Source: Photobacterium salinisoli
GTDB lineage: Bacteria; Pseudomonadota; Gammaproteobacteria; Enterobacterales; Vibrionaceae
Reading direction: 5' to 3'
Assembly (NCBI RefSeq): GCF_003614885.1
Contig: NZ_QZMS01000007.1
Coordinates: 806,001-870,000 of the forward strand
DNA length: 64,000 nucleotides
The translations under genes were made by a program, and so were the position numbers. A model generated the notes under the pieces. It searched no databases and had not been told where the DNA came from. It saw only the letters and a list, made by a program, of their open reading frames with translations. Positions within the stretch are counted from its first letter, which is position 1. The number at the start of each line of letters is the position of its first letter. Shown here one piece after another: positions 25,091-34,034 of this stretch.

Positions 25091-27523
25091 TTATTCGTGA
25101 CCGGCAGTATTCATTTGGTATTTGAGTTCTGCAAGTGCGATTTGCTGGCACCCTTTGGCGAAGGAGTCGGGGTTCAGGGAAATCGAATCAATGCCGCAAT
25201 TGACCAAAAACTCGGCAAACTCCGGGTAATCTGACGGCGCCTGGCCACAGATCCCAACCTTACAGCCATACTGGTGCGCGACAGTGATCACTTGGGCAAT
25301 CATCTCTTTCACTGCCTCGTCTCTTGCATCAAATAGTGGTTTCAGTTCGGCCGAATCACGGTCTATACCCAAGACTAACTGGGTGAGGTCGTTACTGCCG
25401 ATTGAGAAACCGTCAAAGCGGAGTGCAAACTTGTCTGCCAGAATAACGTTCGAGGGAATTTCACACATTACATAGACTTGCAGACCGTTTTCACCACGTT
25501 TCAGTCCAGTTTCAGCCATAACATCCAGCACTTTATCGGCTTCGCCGATTGTGCGGCAGAATGGGATCATCACTATGATGTTATCAAAGCCCATGTCCTG
25601 GCGAGCTTTTACAATGGCCTGGCATTCCAGTTTAAAAGCTTCACGATAAAGCGGGTGGTAATAGCGTGAAGCCCCGCGCAGGCCCAACATTGGATTTTCT
25701 TCGTGGAGTTCGAAAAAGTCACCTCCCAGCAGGCCCCGATATTCATTGGATTTAAAGTCTGACATTCGCACAATGACCGGTTTCGGGTATTGCGAGGCTG
25801 CAATTTTCCCCACACCCATCGCCAGATGATGGATAAAGTAATCCGGTGGATAAGCATAACCTTGCGTCAATTGGTTGATCGTCTGGCGAACATCTGGGTC
25901 TGTCACTTTTTCGGGATGGAGCAGTGCCATAGGATGGACTCTGATCTGGCTTGAAATCATAAATTCGATCCTGGTCAGACCGATCCCAGCGACCGGTAAC
26001 TGCCACCAGCGAAAGACGCCATCTGGCATGGCGGCGTTAATCATTACTGCCGTTTTTGTACGTGGAATGTCATCCAGATTCACCTGCTGGGTGTCATAGC
26101 TTAATATGCCTTCGAACACTTGCCCGACAGTTCCACCTGCGCAACTTAATGTGATCGCTTGTCCGTCCGTCAGACGCTGTGTCGCATGTTCCGTACCCAC
26201 AATGGCGGGGACTTTCAGTTCTCGGCTGACAATAGCAGCATGGCTGGTTGGGCCGCCGGTATCTGTGATGATCCCTGCGGCTTTTCGCATCAAGGGCACC
26301 CAGTCTGGATCGGTCCTTTCGGTGACCAGAATGGCACCTTGCGGAAATTGATCGGTCTGGTGCGGATCGCTGATCAGACAAACCTGGCCCGTAGCGATCG
26401 CGCTGCCAACGCTGGCGCCTTCCAGCAACAGGGTCGATTTTTCTTTCAGACTGTAGTTCACCAGAACAGCGTGTTGCTTTTGTGATTCCACGGTTTCGGG
26501 GCGGGCCTGGACCAGATAGAGCCCCTGACTGTCTTTCGCCCATTCCATATCCATAGCACAACCGTAATGGCGTTCTACAATCACTGCCCAGCGAGCCAGT
26601 TGTAAAATTTCATCATCAGACAGAACCAATGCGCAGCGTTCTTCCTCGGTTGTCGGAAGAACGACAGTCTGTCCATCGTGGGGGTTATCTGTGTGATTTC
26701 TGGATGCATAAACCATTTTCTGCTGTTTATTACCGCGTTCTATTTCGATGATAGGTCGCTTGCCCGACTTCTCCAGAAGCGGCTTATAAACCATGTAACG
26801 ATCAGGTGTCACGCTACCCTTAACGATCATTTCACCGAGCCCCCACGCACCATTGATAATCACGACATCGGGAAACCCGTTTTCAGTATCTAAACTGAAC
26901 ATCACCCCGGCCGCTTTAGACTCCACCATTTGCTGAACACCAACAGACAAGGCGACCTGCTGATGAGCAAAGCCTTTTTCCTGGCGGTAGACTATCGCCC
27001 GGTCAGTATAGAGTGAGGCAAAGCATTGCAGGCAGGCTTGCAGTACCTGATCACAACCGCGAACATTGAGATAACTCTCTTGCTGACCTGCAAAGCTGGC
27101 ATCAGGCAGATCTTCAGCCGTGGCTGAGCTTCTGACCGCAACGCTGACATTGGCAGTCTTCAGTTGATCACAAAGTTGCTGATAAGCATGAGAAATAGCC
27201 TCTTCTTGTTTGCCGGTGAAAGTGCCTTGGGCGATTAATGCTCTGATTTTTGCACCTGTGTCTGCCAGGGATATGGCGCCTGAATCCATATCTGCCAGTA
27301 ACCGGGCTATGGGTTCGTCAAGCTGATTCTGACTCAGAAAGTCGCGAAAGAGCTGGGCGCTGGTGGCAAAACCTATCGGCACTTTTATGCCGGCTTCTTT
27401 CAATTGGCTAATCATTTCACCCAGACTAGCATTTTTACCGCCAACGAAAGGAATGTCGGTAACGCGTAACTGGTGGTACCAGTAAATGATCGGATTGGCA
27501 GTGCTCTGGTGGTCGGAAGTCAT
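25091..27523 (-). CDS. Second phosphoenolpyruvate synthase paralogue
   Basis: 810 residues. PEP synthase makes PEP from pyruvate and ATP with release of AMP and phosphate. The N-terminal ATP-binding domain has [11 protein letters not shown] and [18 protein letters not shown]. The swivelling phospho-His domain reads GGPTSHAAIVSREL near residue 430, and the PEP/pyruvate domain carries the catalytic Cys in KVGICGQAPSDYPEF. The housekeeping copy at 47868 has GGRTCHAAI instead, so the two are clearly diverged paralogues. The regulatory Thr next to the His is kept. It converges with the formate dehydrogenase genes (36 bases between stops) and is divergent from the P-type ATPase. No PpsR-type regulator lies next to it. 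Confidence 0.9.
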   Translation of the reverse strand: MTSDHQSTANPIIYWYHQLRVTDIPFVGGKNASLGEMISQLKEAGIKVPIGFATSAQLFRDFLSQNQLDEPIARLLADMDSGAISLADTGAKIRALIAQGTFTGKQEEAISHAYQQLCDQLKTANVSVAVRSSATAEDLPDASFAGQQESYLNVRGCDQVLQACLQCFASLYTDRAIVYRQEKGFAHQQVALSVGVQQMVESKAAGVMFSLDTENGFPDVVIINGAWGLGEMIVKGSVTPDRYMVYKPLLEKSGKRPIIEIERGNKQQKMVYASRNHTDNPHDGQTVVLPTTEEERCALVLSDDEILQLARWAVIVERHYGCAMDMEWAKDSQGLYLVQARPETVESQKQHAVLVNYSLKEKSTLLLEGASVGSAIATGQVCLISDPHQTDQFPQGAILVTERTDPDWVPLMRKAAGIITDTGGPTSHAAIVSRELKVPAIVGTEHATQRLTDGQAITLSCAGGTVGQVFEGILSYDTQQVNLDDIPRTKTAVMINAAMPDGVFRWWQLPVAGIGLTRIEFMISSQIRVHPMALLHPEKVTDPDVRQTINQLTQGYAYPPDYFIHHLAMGVGKIAASQYPKPVIVRMSDFKSNEYRGLLGGDFFELHEENPMLGLRGASRYYHPLYREAFKLECQAIVKARQDMGFDNIIVMIPFCRTIGEADKVLDVMAETGLKRGENGLQVYVMCEIPSNVILADKFALRFDGFSIGSNDLTQLVLGIDRDSAELKPLFDARDEAVKEMIAQVITVAHQYGCKVGICGQAPSDYPEFAEFLVNCGIDSISLNPDSFAKGCQQIALAELKYQMNTAGHE

Positions 27524-27797
27524 ACTGCTCTCCTTTTGGTTACGCTGATGCTTCTGATGAATTCAGAGCCAGACTCATTTTATTTTAGGAGTTCACACCC
27601 AAAAAGTGAGCCAAGTTACGGTGGAACAATCGGTTTATTACCGTCAATCTTGACTCCTCATCAGAGCCTGCCATTAATGGGTAGGGATTAAGATATTATC
27701 CATCTGTTTTTTACGGTTATCAGGAGTCGGTCATCAGTTGTTACCTGCTGACGTCATTGCTGGGTAAATTGTCAAAGGAAGGAGGGGTCATCAAATA
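27524..27797. promoter_or_regulatory. Divergent promoter region with shared CAATCGGTTTATTA motif
   Basis: 274 bases between the second PEP synthase (left) and the P-type ATPase (right). At 27627-27640 lies CAATCGGTTTATTA, of which 13 of 14 bases recur at 35932-35945 in the other divergent region of this cluster. The ATPase ribosome site AAGGAAGGAGGGG ends about 10 bases before its ATG. Confidence 0.45.
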
Positions 27798-29489
27798 ATG
27801 CAACGTCTAGCAGCAAGCCAAACAAAAAGGGAATGGCACGAAATGGCATCAGCAGAGGCCATTGATGCCATGAGTTCGCATAAAAATGGCCTCTCTTCCG
27901 AAGAAGCGGCAAAACGTCTGTCCGTTTATGGCCCAAACCGTTTGCCAGAGCCTCCTAAGCCACACCCCCTGTATCGTTTTCTAAAGCAGTTCCACAACAT
28001 TCTTATCTACGTGCTTCTTGGTTCTGCTGCCATGACAGCTATGCTCGGGCATGTGGCAGATACGTTTGTGATCCTCGCTGTCGTCATTGTGAATGCGGTC
28101 ATTGGTTTCATTCAGGAGGGGAAAGCGGAACAGGCGATGGATGCCATTCGTCATATGCTGGCATTGAAAGCATCGGTATTGCGAGAAGGGATGCGTCATA
28201 CGGTAGAAGGCGAAAAGCTCGTGCCCGGAGACATAGTGCTGCTTGAAGCGGGTGATAAGGTGCCCGCCGATCTTAGGCTTTTGCAGGTGAACAGCCTTCA
28301 GATTCAGGAAGCAATACTGACTGGCGAGTCTGTTCCCGTTAAGAAAGACACACGCGCGGTTGCAATGAATTCTGCTCTCGGAGACAGAGTATGTATGGCA
28401 TACAGCGGTACGCTTGTGACCAGCGGGCTGGGGTGGGGAGTTGTGGTTGCTACCGGGGCGGACACGGAAATTGGCCGTATCAGTGGCATGCTTTCAACCA
28501 TTGAAACATTAACAACACCATTGATCACACAGATGAATGTGTTTGCGCGATGGTTAACCGCCCTGATTTTGTTAATTGCCGCTGTGGTTCTGGTCTACGG
28601 GTATTTTGTTGGCAATTTTTCCTTCTCAGAAATGCTGATGGCTGTTGTGGGGCTTTCAGTCGCTGCCATCCCAGAGGGACTGCCAGCGGTGCTGACCATC
28701 ACGCTGGCCGTTGGTGTGCAGACAATGGCACGCCGTAATGTCATTGTCAGGCGTTTGCCGGCCATTGAAACGCTGGGGGCGGTATCGGTAATTTGTACGG
28801 ATAAGACGGGCACACTGACTTGTAACGAGATGATGGTTGCTTCTGTCGTGACCGAAGCTCATGTTTTTTCACTGGGAGGGATGGGGTACGAGCCGAAAGG
28901 TGAAATCTGGTTAAATGCAGTGGCAGTCAGTGCGAATGAACATGCCATCCTGAATGAACTTGGTCATGTCGCCGTATTGTGTAATGACGCTTCTTTACAC
29001 CATCACAACGGGTCATGGGTTGTCGTTGGCGACCCGATGGAGGGAGCTTTGCTCGCCCTGACCGGTAAAATGGGCATTGATATTCAGGAGGAACTCAGTG
29101 ACTGGATGCGGACCGATGTCATTCCCTTTGATGCAAAGCACCGCTTCATGGCTACACTCAATCATGACCATGAAAACCATGCGTTTATTGCGGTAAAGGG
29201 TGCCCCGGAGCAAATCTTTTTGATGTGTGCTCAGCAGCGCACAGTGGCTGGAAAAAGCGAAGCCTTTAACGCCAGTTACTGGCATCAGCAAGCTGAGGAC
29301 ATTGCTGCTCAAGGACAGCGCGTACTTGCCTTTGCTGTCAAATCAGTACCGCCGGATCATACTGTTCTTGAATTTACCGATGTTGAGCAGGGCCTGACAT
29401 TGATTGGCGTTGTTGGTCTTATCGATCCGCCGCGTCCTGAAGCCATTGACGCGATTGCGGAATGCCACACTGCCGGTATCCGGGTATAA
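27798..29489 (+). CDS. P-type ATPase N-terminal fragment (as written)
   Basis: 563 residues: actuator domain, first four helices, phosphorylation domain with DKTGTLT and nucleotide-binding domain. It ends just before the hinge motif TGD. On its own it lacks the second half of the catalytic P-domain and helices 5-10 and could not transport. Another possible start is ATG 27843. Confidence 0.6.
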   Translation: MQRLAASQTKREWHEMASAEAIDAMSSHKNGLSSEEAAKRLSVYGPNRLPEPPKPHPLYRFLKQFHNILIYVLLGSAAMTAMLGHVADTFVILAVVIVNAVIGFIQEGKAEQAMDAIRHMLALKASVLREGMRHTVEGEKLVPGDIVLLEAGDKVPADLRLLQVNSLQIQEAILTGESVPVKKDTRAVAMNSALGDRVCMAYSGTLVTSGLGWGVVVATGADTEIGRISGMLSTIETLTTPLITQMNVFARWLTALILLIAAVVLVYGYFVGNFSFSEMLMAVVGLSVAAIPEGLPAVLTITLAVGVQTMARRNVIVRRLPAIETLGAVSVICTDKTGTLTCNEMMVASVVTEAHVFSLGGMGYEPKGEIWLNAVAVSANEHAILNELGHVAVLCNDASLHHHNGSWVVVGDPMEGALLALTGKMGIDIQEELSDWMRTDVIPFDAKHRFMATLNHDHENHAFIAVKGAPEQIFLMCAQQRTVAGKSEAFNASYWHQQAEDIAAQGQRVLAFAVKSVPPDHTVLEFTDVEQGLTLIGVVGLIDPPRPEAIDAIAECHTAGIRV

Positions 29490-30527
29490 ATGATTACCGG
29501 TGATCACAAGGGTACAGCCGCCGCGATCGCGAAAAAACTTCATTTGCAAAATCCCGACAAGGTGTTGACGGGGGCCGACCTGAATGCCATGGATGATTAT
29601 GCGCTGGCGGCGGCTGTGATAGATACGGATATATTTGCCCGCACCAGCCCGGAGGATAAATTGCGGCTTGTGATGGCACTGCAATCTCATGGGATGACCA
29701 TTGCGATGACAGGTGACGGCGTTAATGATGCCCCGGCACTCAAGCGTGCCGATGCAGGGATAGCCATGGGGCTCAAAGGCAGTGAAGCGGCGAAAGAAGC
29801 AGCCGAACTCGTGCTGGTTGATGATAATTTTGCGTCAATTGTCGCTGCGGTTCGTGAAGGGCGAACGGTTTACGACAATATCAAAAAGGTCATCAGTTGG
29901 ACCCTGCCGACTAATGCCGGAGAGGCTTTGACTATCATGGTGGCGTTGCTCTTTGGGATGACAATGCCGATCACGCCCATCCAGATTCTATGGGTGAACC
30001 TGATCACTGCGATCACCCTGGGGATTGCCCTGGCTTTCGAGCCAACGGAAGCCAATACCATGAGCAGGCCACCGCGTCCGCGTAATGAACCATTGCTGAA
30101 CGGAGAATTGGCATGGCGTATCGTTTTTGTTTCTGTCCTGCTGCTTGGGGGCGTGTTCGGTATGTATTCTTACGCTGTTGAGCAGGCGTATTCTTTAGAA
30201 CTCGCGCGCACAATGGCACTCAATACATTAGTTGTCATGGAAATATTCCACTTGTTTTTTATCAGGAATATTTATGGAACATCGTTGAAATGGGATCTGA
30301 TCGCCGGCACCAGGGTTGTCTGGCTGACTGTTGTTTGTGTGACAGTGTCACAATTTGCTATCACGTACCTGGCACCGTTACAGATTCTTTTCGGCACAGT
30401 GGCTATTCCGTTCTGGGAGGGAGTGATCATTATGGTCGTCGGATGTGTATTCTTTGCGATTCTCGAAATTGAGAAACAGATCCGTCTGCACTTGGCCGAC
30501 ATTCGCACCGGGCATCAGGTGCAATGA
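29490..30527 (+). CDS. P-type ATPase C-terminal fragment (as written)
   Basis: 345 residues starting at the ATG that directly follows the TAA. It has MITGDHKGTA, the Mg2+-binding TGDGVNDAPALKRADAGIAMG and about six membrane helices. Reinitiation after the stop (TAAATG) is physically possible, so a two-piece protein cannot be ruled out, but I would treat the locus as one interrupted gene or a sequencing error until checked. Confidence 0.55.
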   Translation: MITGDHKGTAAAIAKKLHLQNPDKVLTGADLNAMDDYALAAAVIDTDIFARTSPEDKLRLVMALQSHGMTIAMTGDGVNDAPALKRADAGIAMGLKGSEAAKEAAELVLVDDNFASIVAAVREGRTVYDNIKKVISWTLPTNAGEALTIMVALLFGMTMPITPIQILWVNLITAITLGIALAFEPTEANTMSRPPRPRNEPLLNGELAWRIVFVSVLLLGGVFGMYSYAVEQAYSLELARTMALNTLVVMEIFHLFFIRNIYGTSLKWDLIAGTRVVWLTVVCVTVSQFAITYLAPLQILFGTVAIPFWEGVIIMVVGCVFFAILEIEKQIRLHLADIRTGHQVQ

Positions 30528-30551
30528 AAAAGCCTGTCTGTCGGGCAGTAT

Positions 30552-30797
30552 CTAAGCTAAGTGATCATTGAGATAGTCAACCATGCCTGTGAACGTTCTG
30601 ACGCGCGGATAATCAGCTTCCGGGATGTTCACACCGCAGTTATGCTTCAGAGCACCCAGCAGGTTAAGAAAATCCATTGAGTCGAGATCGCAGGCTTCGC
30701 GCAGATCCTCATTCGGATCAATGTCCGCTTCCGTGACTTCCGGAGCGACACTCTGTATGGCTTCCATGATCAGGGCCCTGATGCCGTCTTTGTTCAT
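30552..30797 (-). CDS. Dedicated acyl carrier protein
   Basis: 81 residues, acidic. The phosphopantetheine attachment motif reads LDSMDF with Ser40 (canonical DSL; here DSM). It differs from fatty-acid AcpP, which has DSLDTVE, so this is a specialised carrier. It is the last gene of the acs-E1alpha-E1beta-E2-ACP operon and overlaps E2 by 4 bases (ATGA), meaning its dose is tied to the dehydrogenase complex. The likely role is to receive or present an acyl group made by, or fed to, that complex; this is inference. No transferase for the pantetheine arm is nearby, so the cell's general AcpS would be needed. Confidence 0.88.
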   Translation of the reverse strand: MNKDGIRALIMEAIQSVAPEVTEADIDPNEDLREACDLDSMDFLNLLGALKHNCGVNIPEADYPRVRTFTGMVDYLNDHLA

Positions 30798-32038
30798 AAT
30801 TGCTCCGGTTGTTGTAATTGCTGAGACAACGCGTGAAGAAATCTGGCACCCACTATGCCGTCGCTGACCCTGTGGTCAGCGCTGAGCGTGACTGTCAGAG
30901 TATCGCAGATTTCGATCTGATTGTTTTTCACCTGGGCTGATTGACGCAAGCTGCCAAAACCCAGTATGGCGACTTGCGGTGGGTAAATGACACCAAACAC
31001 ACCATCACATCCACGCTCGCCGATACTGGTAATAGTGATTGTGGCATCTGTCAGCTCCGAGCTGCGAAGCCGGCCGCTCCGGCTGCGAAGGCTGATATCC
31101 CTGAGCGCCAGCATGGTGTCATTGAGCGACAGCTGGTCAGCGTTGTGAATGGCAGGCACCTTCAGCCCACCTTCGCGCAGGCTGATCACAGTACCGATGT
31201 GGACGGCCTGTGTCTGCTCAAATCCTCCGTTCCGGTAGTACCCGTTCAGTGTCGGAAATCGAGGCAAGAGTGTGGCGACGGCCCTGATGAGAAGTGCCGG
31301 TAACAGCAGGCGCTCTTCTGGGTCCCTTCCAGCATTTTGATCGCTCAGCCATTGCTGTGCCGCGCTGAGATCAACTTCATGGCTCAGATAGTAGTGAGGG
31401 ATTTCCCGTTTGGATTTTTCCATCGCCGCGGCAATCGCTGCTCGCATGGTGTCTTGATGACCTTGGTTGGTACCAGTGCCAGTCGTCACGGTTGTCGATG
31501 ATCTCGCTGGCGGTTCTGCGTCACTGCTTTGCTGAGTCTGATGCGTCGTGTTCAAATCCCGCAATAAAATTGCACCGGACGGTCCCGATCCTGCGATGCC
31601 TTGCAGATTCAATTGTTGCTGTCGCGCGATTGCCCGGACAACAGGCGAGGCTTTGGGAACGCTCGCCTCGGAGCGTGCGGAGGTCGCTTTGGTTTGAGCT
31701 GGTGCAGGGGCGGGAGCTGCCTGACGTTTATCTTGTATCTGGGGCGATGGTTGTTCAGCTGGCTGTGCCATGCGATCTGTGTCTGATTCAATGTCGATAA
31801 CCATGTTGCCCAGAATGGCCCCGACAGGCAGTGTGGACATAGGCTGTACCAAAAGCCGGCTGATGGTGCCGGTGTGGTAGCTTTCCATCTCAATAGCGCC
31901 TTTATTGGTTTCAATCACGGCGATAGAGTCACCTTTGTTGACATGATCGCCTTCTGCAACCAGCCATTCAGTAAGCATGCCGTCACGCATGTCGGCACCC
32001 AGAGAAGGCATCACAATGTCAAAGGTTTGATGAGCCAT
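30794..32038 (-). CDS. 2-oxoacid dehydrogenase E2 (dihydrolipoyl acyltransferase)
   Basis: 414 residues. One N-terminal lipoyl domain with Lys46 in IETNKGAIEME as attachment site, a flexible Ala/Pro/Gln-rich linker (about 95-125), a peripheral subunit-binding domain (SPVVRAIARQQQLNLQGIAGSG, cut here at 20: SPVVRAIARQQQLNLQ then GIAGSG), a second linker, and the catalytic acyltransferase core ending with SADHRVSDGIVGARFL, where His and Asp are the catalytic pair. The size fits pyruvate/acetoin-type E2 with one lipoyl domain. It would transfer the acyl group from E1 to CoA, or possibly to the ACP encoded next. It overlaps E1beta by 1 base and the ACP gene by 4. Confidence 0.92.
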   Translation of the reverse strand: MAHQTFDIVMPSLGADMRDGMLTEWLVAEGDHVNKGDSIAVIETNKGAIEMESYHTGTISRLLVQPMSTLPVGAILGNMVIDIESDTDRMAQPAEQPSPQIQDKRQAAPAPAPAQTKATSARSEASVPKASPVVRAIARQQQLNLQGIAGSGPSGAILLRDLNTTHQTQQSSDAEPPARSSTTVTTGTGTNQGHQDTMRAAIAAAMEKSKREIPHYYLSHEVDLSAAQQWLSDQNAGRDPEERLLLPALLIRAVATLLPRFPTLNGYYRNGGFEQTQAVHIGTVISLREGGLKVPAIHNADQLSLNDTMLALRDISLRSRSGRLRSSELTDATITITSIGERGCDGVFGVIYPPQVAILGFGSLRQSAQVKNNQIEICDTLTVTLSADHRVSDGIVGARFLHALSQQLQQPEQL

Positions 32039-33021
32039 CAGCGTCCTTCCATGACGGCTTTGGCCGTCGCGACAATTTGTTCAACCTGAGGCAGGGCAGC
32101 CTGCTCCAGATGCCGGGGATAGGGAATAGGCACTTCTGCACTGCAGACCCGTTTGACCGGAGCATCCAGATGCCAGAATCCTTCTTCCATGATGATGGCG
32201 CTGATTTCACCGGCCAGACTGCCGGTTTGCCAGCCCTCATCAATGATGACGGCGCGGTGAGTTTTGCTGACGCTCTCAAGCAATGTGGGTTTATCCAGTG
32301 GACGCAGGCAGCGCAGATCGACCACCTCCGCAGAAATGCCGTCCTGTTCTAATTGCTCTGCAGCAGTGAGGGCTTTATGCAAATTGCCACCATAGGTGAT
32401 CAGGCTGATCTGCGTCCCGATGCGGCGGATCAGTGCGTTTTCCTTTGGAGCATCAGGGTTGTCAGGGACAGTACCGGGTTCATTGAGCAGCATGACATGC
32501 TCGAAAATCAGGACAGGATCCGGATCGGCCAGCGCCTGTCCCAGCATGTATCTGGCATCACTGTGGGTGGCCGGACTCAGGACTTTGAGACCGGGTATAT
32601 GGGCATAAAAATTTTCCCAGCTGTGCGAGTGCTGGGCGGCCAGTTGCCTGCCAGCTCCGCAGGCCATACGGATCACCAGGGGAACATTGAACTGACCGCC
32701 TGACATGTGTCGCAGGGTAGCAGCCGTATTGACAATTTGGTCCATTGCCAGCAGGCTGAAGTTGACTGTCATGATCTCGACAATCGGGCGCATTCCACCA
32801 AGCGCCGCGCCAATGCCTACGCCGACAAAGCCGGATTCGCACAGTGGCGTGTCGATAATGCGTTCAGCACCAAACTGGGCGAGCAGTCCTTTACTGACGG
32901 CGTAGCAGCCACCATACCGCCCGACATCTTCACCCATCAGGAAGACACGGGGATCCTGAATCAGTGCTTCTTCCAGACCGGCACGTAACGCTTCCCGGTA
33001 GCTCATTGTTTCTGATGCCAT
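32038..33021 (-). CDS. 2-oxoacid dehydrogenase E1 beta subunit
   Basis: 327 residues, the usual length for a heterotetrameric E1 beta. Transketolase pyrimidine domain with [20 protein letters not shown], the catalytic Glu in [19 protein letters not shown], and C-terminal transketolase domain with [20 protein letters not shown] and [15 protein letters not shown]. It pairs with the E1 alpha encoded 24 bases upstream. Substrate within the pyruvate/acetoin/branched-chain group cannot be decided from sequence; pyruvate is most likely given the PEP synthase and acetate-type ligase nearby. Confidence 0.92.
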   Translation of the reverse strand: MASETMSYREALRAGLEEALIQDPRVFLMGEDVGRYGGCYAVSKGLLAQFGAERIIDTPLCESGFVGVGIGAALGGMRPIVEIMTVNFSLLAMDQIVNTAATLRHMSGGQFNVPLVIRMACGAGRQLAAQHSHSWENFYAHIPGLKVLSPATHSDARYMLGQALADPDPVLIFEHVMLLNEPGTVPDNPDAPKENALIRRIGTQISLITYGGNLHKALTAAEQLEQDGISAEVVDLRCLRPLDKPTLLESVSKTHRAVIIDEGWQTGSLAGEISAIIMEEGFWHLDAPVKRVCSAEVPIPYPRHLEQAALPQVEQIVATAKAVMEGR

Positions 33022-33044
33022 TTTTTTGATTCCCGCAAGTCGAT

Positions 33045-34034
33045 TTAACTGTTTGTTTGCCGGGGGCTATAAACATCCCGATACAAATCTTCAACCGGTT
33101 CCCACTCCCCGGCTTCAGCAAAGCGAACAGCAGCCTGAATTTCCTTTTCAACGTCTTTTTCCATTTCATCCAATTCACTGTCCAGTAAATGGCTGTTGTT
33201 TCTCATCCATTGCACCAGTTGCCTGACTGGTCCTTTTTCTTCCCACAGGGCAATTTCTTCTTTTTCACGGTAGAGCTGACTATCGAAGCTGGAGTGACCG
33301 CGAAAACGGTAGGTTTTACATTCGAGCAGGTAAGGTTTTTGATGTTTGTGAATGAACTCAGTGGCTTCAAGGGTGGCAGCCTCCACATCGACCACATTCA
33401 TGCCGTCCACTTGTGCGGCGGCAATACCGTAACTATCGGCCTTTTTGGCGATATTGGTTTCTGACTCAGACAGAGCCAGTGCGGTACCCATCGCGTAGTT
33501 GTTGTTCTCACAGATAAATAACACAGGTAACTGCCACAGAGCCGCAAGATTGAGGCTCTCATGAAATTCACCTTCAGCGACGGCGCCTTCGCCAAAAAAG
33601 CAGGCCGTCAGTGCCAGACGCTGCATTTTTTTGTTGGCTAACGCTAATCCTGTTGCCAGAGGCAGTCCGCCGCCGACAATGGCATTTCCGCCATAAAAAT
33701 GTGTTGCCCGGTCGAACAGATGCATTGACCCGCCACGTCCGCGACTGCAGCCTGTGGTCCGGCCGTACATTTCAGCCAGGATACTGCCCATGCTTACCCC
33801 GCGAGCCAGTGCATGGCCGTGTTCCCTGTAGGTTGCAACGACCTGATCATCGGCACTCAGCACGCTCATGACACCAACGGCCACGGCTTCTTCACCGATA
33901 TAGAGGTGCAGAAAGCCACGAATCTTCTCCAGTGCATAGAGTTCGGCACATTTTTCTTCAAAACGGCGGATCCTAAGCATTTGTTTGAGCTGTTGCAGCA
34001 AGTGAGCACGGTCGATATGGAGTTTGCTGATCAT
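33045..34034 (-). CDS. 2-oxoacid dehydrogenase E1 alpha subunit
   Basis: 329 residues. ThDP-dependent decarboxylase subunit with [12 protein letters not shown] and [13 protein letters not shown] near residue 95. The Mg-ThDP motif reads [20 protein letters not shown]...ENNNYAMG; most relatives have GDGA, so the first acidic residue is Glu rather than Asp. The change is conservative and the rest of the motif is complete. The C-terminal phosphorylation-loop region is [10 protein letters not shown]. The gene overlaps the acyl-CoA ligase by 4 bases and leads into E1beta. No E3 (lipoamide dehydrogenase) gene lies in the operon, so the complex must share the housekeeping Lpd. Confidence 0.92.
   Translation of the reverse strand: MISKLHIDRAHLLQQLKQMLRIRRFEEKCAELYALEKIRGFLHLYIGEEAVAVGVMSVLSADDQVVATYREHGHALARGVSMGSILAEMYGRTTGCSRGRGGSMHLFDRATHFYGGNAIVGGGLPLATGLALANKKMQRLALTACFFGEGAVAEGEFHESLNLAALWQLPVLFICENNNYAMGTALALSESETNIAKKADSYGIAAAQVDGMNVVDVEAATLEATEFIHKHQKPYLLECKTYRFRGHSSFDSQLYREKEEIALWEEKGPVRQLVQWMRNNSHLLDSELDEMEKDVEKEIQAAVRFAEAGEWEPVEDLYRDVYSPRQTNS

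Larger units (their letters stand above)
27798..30527 (+). pseudogene. P-type cation-transporting ATPase, split by one in-frame TAA
   Basis: Reading through the TAA at 29487-29489 gives one continuous P2-type ATPase of about 909 residues, the full family length. It has the N-terminal cation-ATPase domain, four helices, actuator motif LTGESVPV, PEGLPAV in helix 4, phosphorylation site DKTGTLT (Asp335), KGAPEQ, then MITGDHK, TGDGVNDAPAL and the C-terminal helices. The stop falls exactly between GIRV and MITGD, where relatives have Lys (AAA or AAG), so a single A-to-T change explains it. No other damage is visible. The halves are listed below as well, because an ATG follows the stop immediately. 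The type resembles Ca2+/Mg2+/Na+ transporting P2 ATPases; the ion cannot be read. Confidence 0.8.

Noticed and set aside
27554..27566. CTGATGAATTCAG as a Cra operator before the second ppsA
   Set aside because: The half-sites are one base too close together and the outer G/C positions are missing.
29487..29489. Programmed recoding (selenocysteine or pyrrolysine) at the ATPase stop
   Set aside because: The codon is TAA, while selenocysteine uses TGA and pyrrolysine TAG, and relatives have ordinary Lys here.
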